Assembly: GCA_964509765.1 (NCBI GenBank)
Contig: CAZDYI010000014.1
Span: forward strand, 1 to 26,058
Direction: 5' to 3'
Source of the DNA: CAZDYI01 sp964509765
Lineage (GTDB): Bacteria > Pseudomonadota > Gammaproteobacteria > Tethybacterales > Tethybacteraceae
Length of the DNA: 26,058 bases
Part shown: piece after piece, positions 24,853-26,058 of the stretch
Layout of the letters: each line of letters opens with the position of its first letter
How positions within the stretch are numbered: the first letter of the stretch is position 1
The notes under the pieces: model-generated
The model's input: the letters and a program-made list of their open reading frames with translations, nothing else
The model's database searches: none
Told to the model about the DNA's origin: nothing
Translations under genes and position numbers: made by a program

Positions 24853-26058
24853 GGCGCCCTGGGCGGACGCGCTCCGCCCGGAGACTCTCGACGAGGTGGT
24901 CGGCCAGGCGCACCTGGTCGGCGAGGGAGGCCCGCTCCGCGACGGGCCCGTCCACTCCCTGCTGCTGTGGGGGCCGCCCGGCAGCGGCAAGACGACGATA
25001 GCGCGCCTGCTTGCCAAGCGCGCCGGCGCCGCGTGGGAGGCTATCTCGCCGGTCTCGGCCGGGGTAAAGGACCTGCGCGCATGCGCAAAGCGCGCGCGGG
25101 AGAGGCTGGACGCAGACGGGCAGGGGACGGTCCTGTTCGTCGACGAGGCGCACAGGTTCAACAAGTCCCAGCAGGACTATTTCCTGCCGCACGTGGAGGA
25201 GGGCCTGATCACGTTTGTCGGCGCGACCACGGAGAACCCCTCGTTCGAGATCAACTCTGCGCTGAGCTCGAGGCTCGTGATCTACAGGCTGGACCCGCTC
25301 TCGCCCGCAGACCTTGAAGCCCTGCTCGGCCGCGTTGCGGAAAAGAAGGGCATGGAGGTGTCGAAGGAGGCAGCCGGGCTGATCGTCGAGGACGCCGACG
25401 GCGACGCGCGCAGGCTGATCAACACGCTCGAGAACCTCGCGGCCAAGTCGACGAAGGTCGGCGAGGATGATTACCGCAAGCTCGCGAAGGCGCGCCTGCG
25501 GCGCTTCGACAAGCGGGGCGACGACTTCTACGACCAGATCTCGGCGATGATCAAGTCGATGCGCGGCTCGGACCCCGACGCGGCGCTGTACTGGCTGTGC
25601 AGGATGCTCGACGGCGGGGCGGACCCGCGGTACCTCTCGCGCCGGGTGATCCGCCTTGCGACCGAGGACGTCGGGATGGCGGACCCGAACGCGCTCTCGG
25701 TCGCGGTGTGCGCCGACGAGCAGTACCGCATCCTCGGCAGCCCGGAGGGCGAGCTCGGGATCGCGCTCGCGGTGATCTACATGGCCTGCGCGCCCAAGAG
25801 CAACGCTGCGTACGTGGCGTTCGACCGCGCGATGGCCTCCGTGCGCGGCGGCGGGTCGCCGCCTGTTCCCATGCACCTGCGCAACGCACCGACCAAGCTG
25901 ATGAAGCGCGAGGGCTACGGCAAGGGCTACCGCTACGCGCACGACGAGCCGCACGGCTACGCCGCCGGCGAGAGCTACCTGCCCGACGGCATGGATCCGA
26001 TCGGCGCATACGAGCCCACCTCGCACGGCTTCGAGAAGGACATCCGCCGGCGGATGGA
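24842..26058 (+). CDS. rarA: Replication-associated recombination protein RarA (3' end beyond window)
   Basis: AAA+ ATPase of the clamp-loader/RuvB group that acts at stalled forks. From the proposed start: Walker A GPPGSGKT (44-51), Walker B VLFVDEAHRF with D101-E102, the sensor-type ATTENPSFEINSALSSR, GDARRLINTLE, and the RarA C-terminal region (DPDAALYWLCRMLDGGADPRYLSRR, ATEDVGMADP, HLRNAPTKLMK, RYAHDE). About 405 residues are present without a stop; E. coli RarA has 447. No ATG, GTG or TTG lies in frame close before the conserved LRPETLDEVVGQ. A CTG at 24842, eight bases after GGAGGT (24828-24833), is the best start; the nearest standard alternative is a TTG at 24716, deep in lolA. Confidence 0.93.
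   Translation, partial: MAAEAPWADALRPETLDEVVGQAHLVGEGGPLRDGPVHSLLLWGPPGSGKTTIARLLAKRAGAAWEAISPVSAGVKDLRACAKRARERLDADGQGTVLFVDEAHRFNKSQQDYFLPHVEEGLITFVGATTENPSFEINSALSSRLVIYRLDPLSPADLEALLGRVAEKKGMEVSKEAAGLIVEDADGDARRLINTLENLAAKSTKVGEDDYRKLAKARLRRFDKRGDDFYDQISAMIKSMRGSDPDAALYWLCRMLDGGADPRYLSRRVIRLATEDVGMADPNALSVAVCADEQYRILGSPEGELGIALAVIYMACAPKSNAAYVAFDRAMASVRGGGSPPVPMHLRNAPTKLMKREGYGKGYRYAHDEPHGYAAGESYLPDGMDPIGAYEPTSHGFEKDIRRRM

Overview
This is a GC-rich proteobacterial chromosome segment. Gene content and order (hisZ-purA, ccmABC, lysC next to tRNA-Ser(GCU), mdh/malic enzyme/sdhCDAB-sdhE-gltA-sucAB, lolA-rarA) point to the beta/gammaproteobacteria, but no genus can be named from sequence alone. 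Coding density is very high. Neighbouring genes often overlap by 1-10 bases, and GTG, TTG and probably CTG starts are common. A TAGAAT hexamer recurs upstream of several genes and looks like the local -10 element.

Region 1 (1-4510, minus strand): a tightly packed operon reads hisZ (histidine-pathway regulatory subunit), purA (adenylosuccinate synthase), ccmA, ccmB, ccmC and the first codons of a likely ccmD (haem export for cytochrome c maturation). ccmC appears to carry a one-base frameshift. A histidinol-dehydrogenase-family gene (hisD) diverges at 4634 from a striking symmetric promoter region. Its usual zinc-site residues are altered.

Region 2 (5945-8853): an AT-richer accessory island between hisD and the 3' end of tRNA-Ser. 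It holds an orphan AbiEi-like antitoxin/regulator behind a good promoter with several inverted repeats. Opposite it runs a translationally coupled three-gene cassette of one dual-OB-like protein and two different DUF488 proteins. This cassette is the best candidate here for an undescribed, possibly defence-related system. No integrase or duplicated attachment site is visible.

Region 3 (8854-11237, minus strand): tRNA-Ser(GCU), aspartokinase lysC and an EamA/DMT-family transporter.

Region 4 (11338-22847, plus strand): a central-carbon block. Malate dehydrogenase, a malic enzyme without the PTA domain, the complete succinate dehydrogenase (with an unexplained small membrane protein between sdhC and sdhD), the flavinylation factor sdhE, citrate synthase, and the E1 and E2 subunits of 2-oxoglutarate dehydrogenase. 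E3 (lpd) is not here.

Region 5 (22888-26058, plus strand): a J-domain protein with a multi-spanning membrane part, a Fur-family regulator that contains no histidine at all, the lipoprotein carrier lolA, and rarA, which runs off the window end. No CRISPR array, rRNA or insertion sequence was seen.
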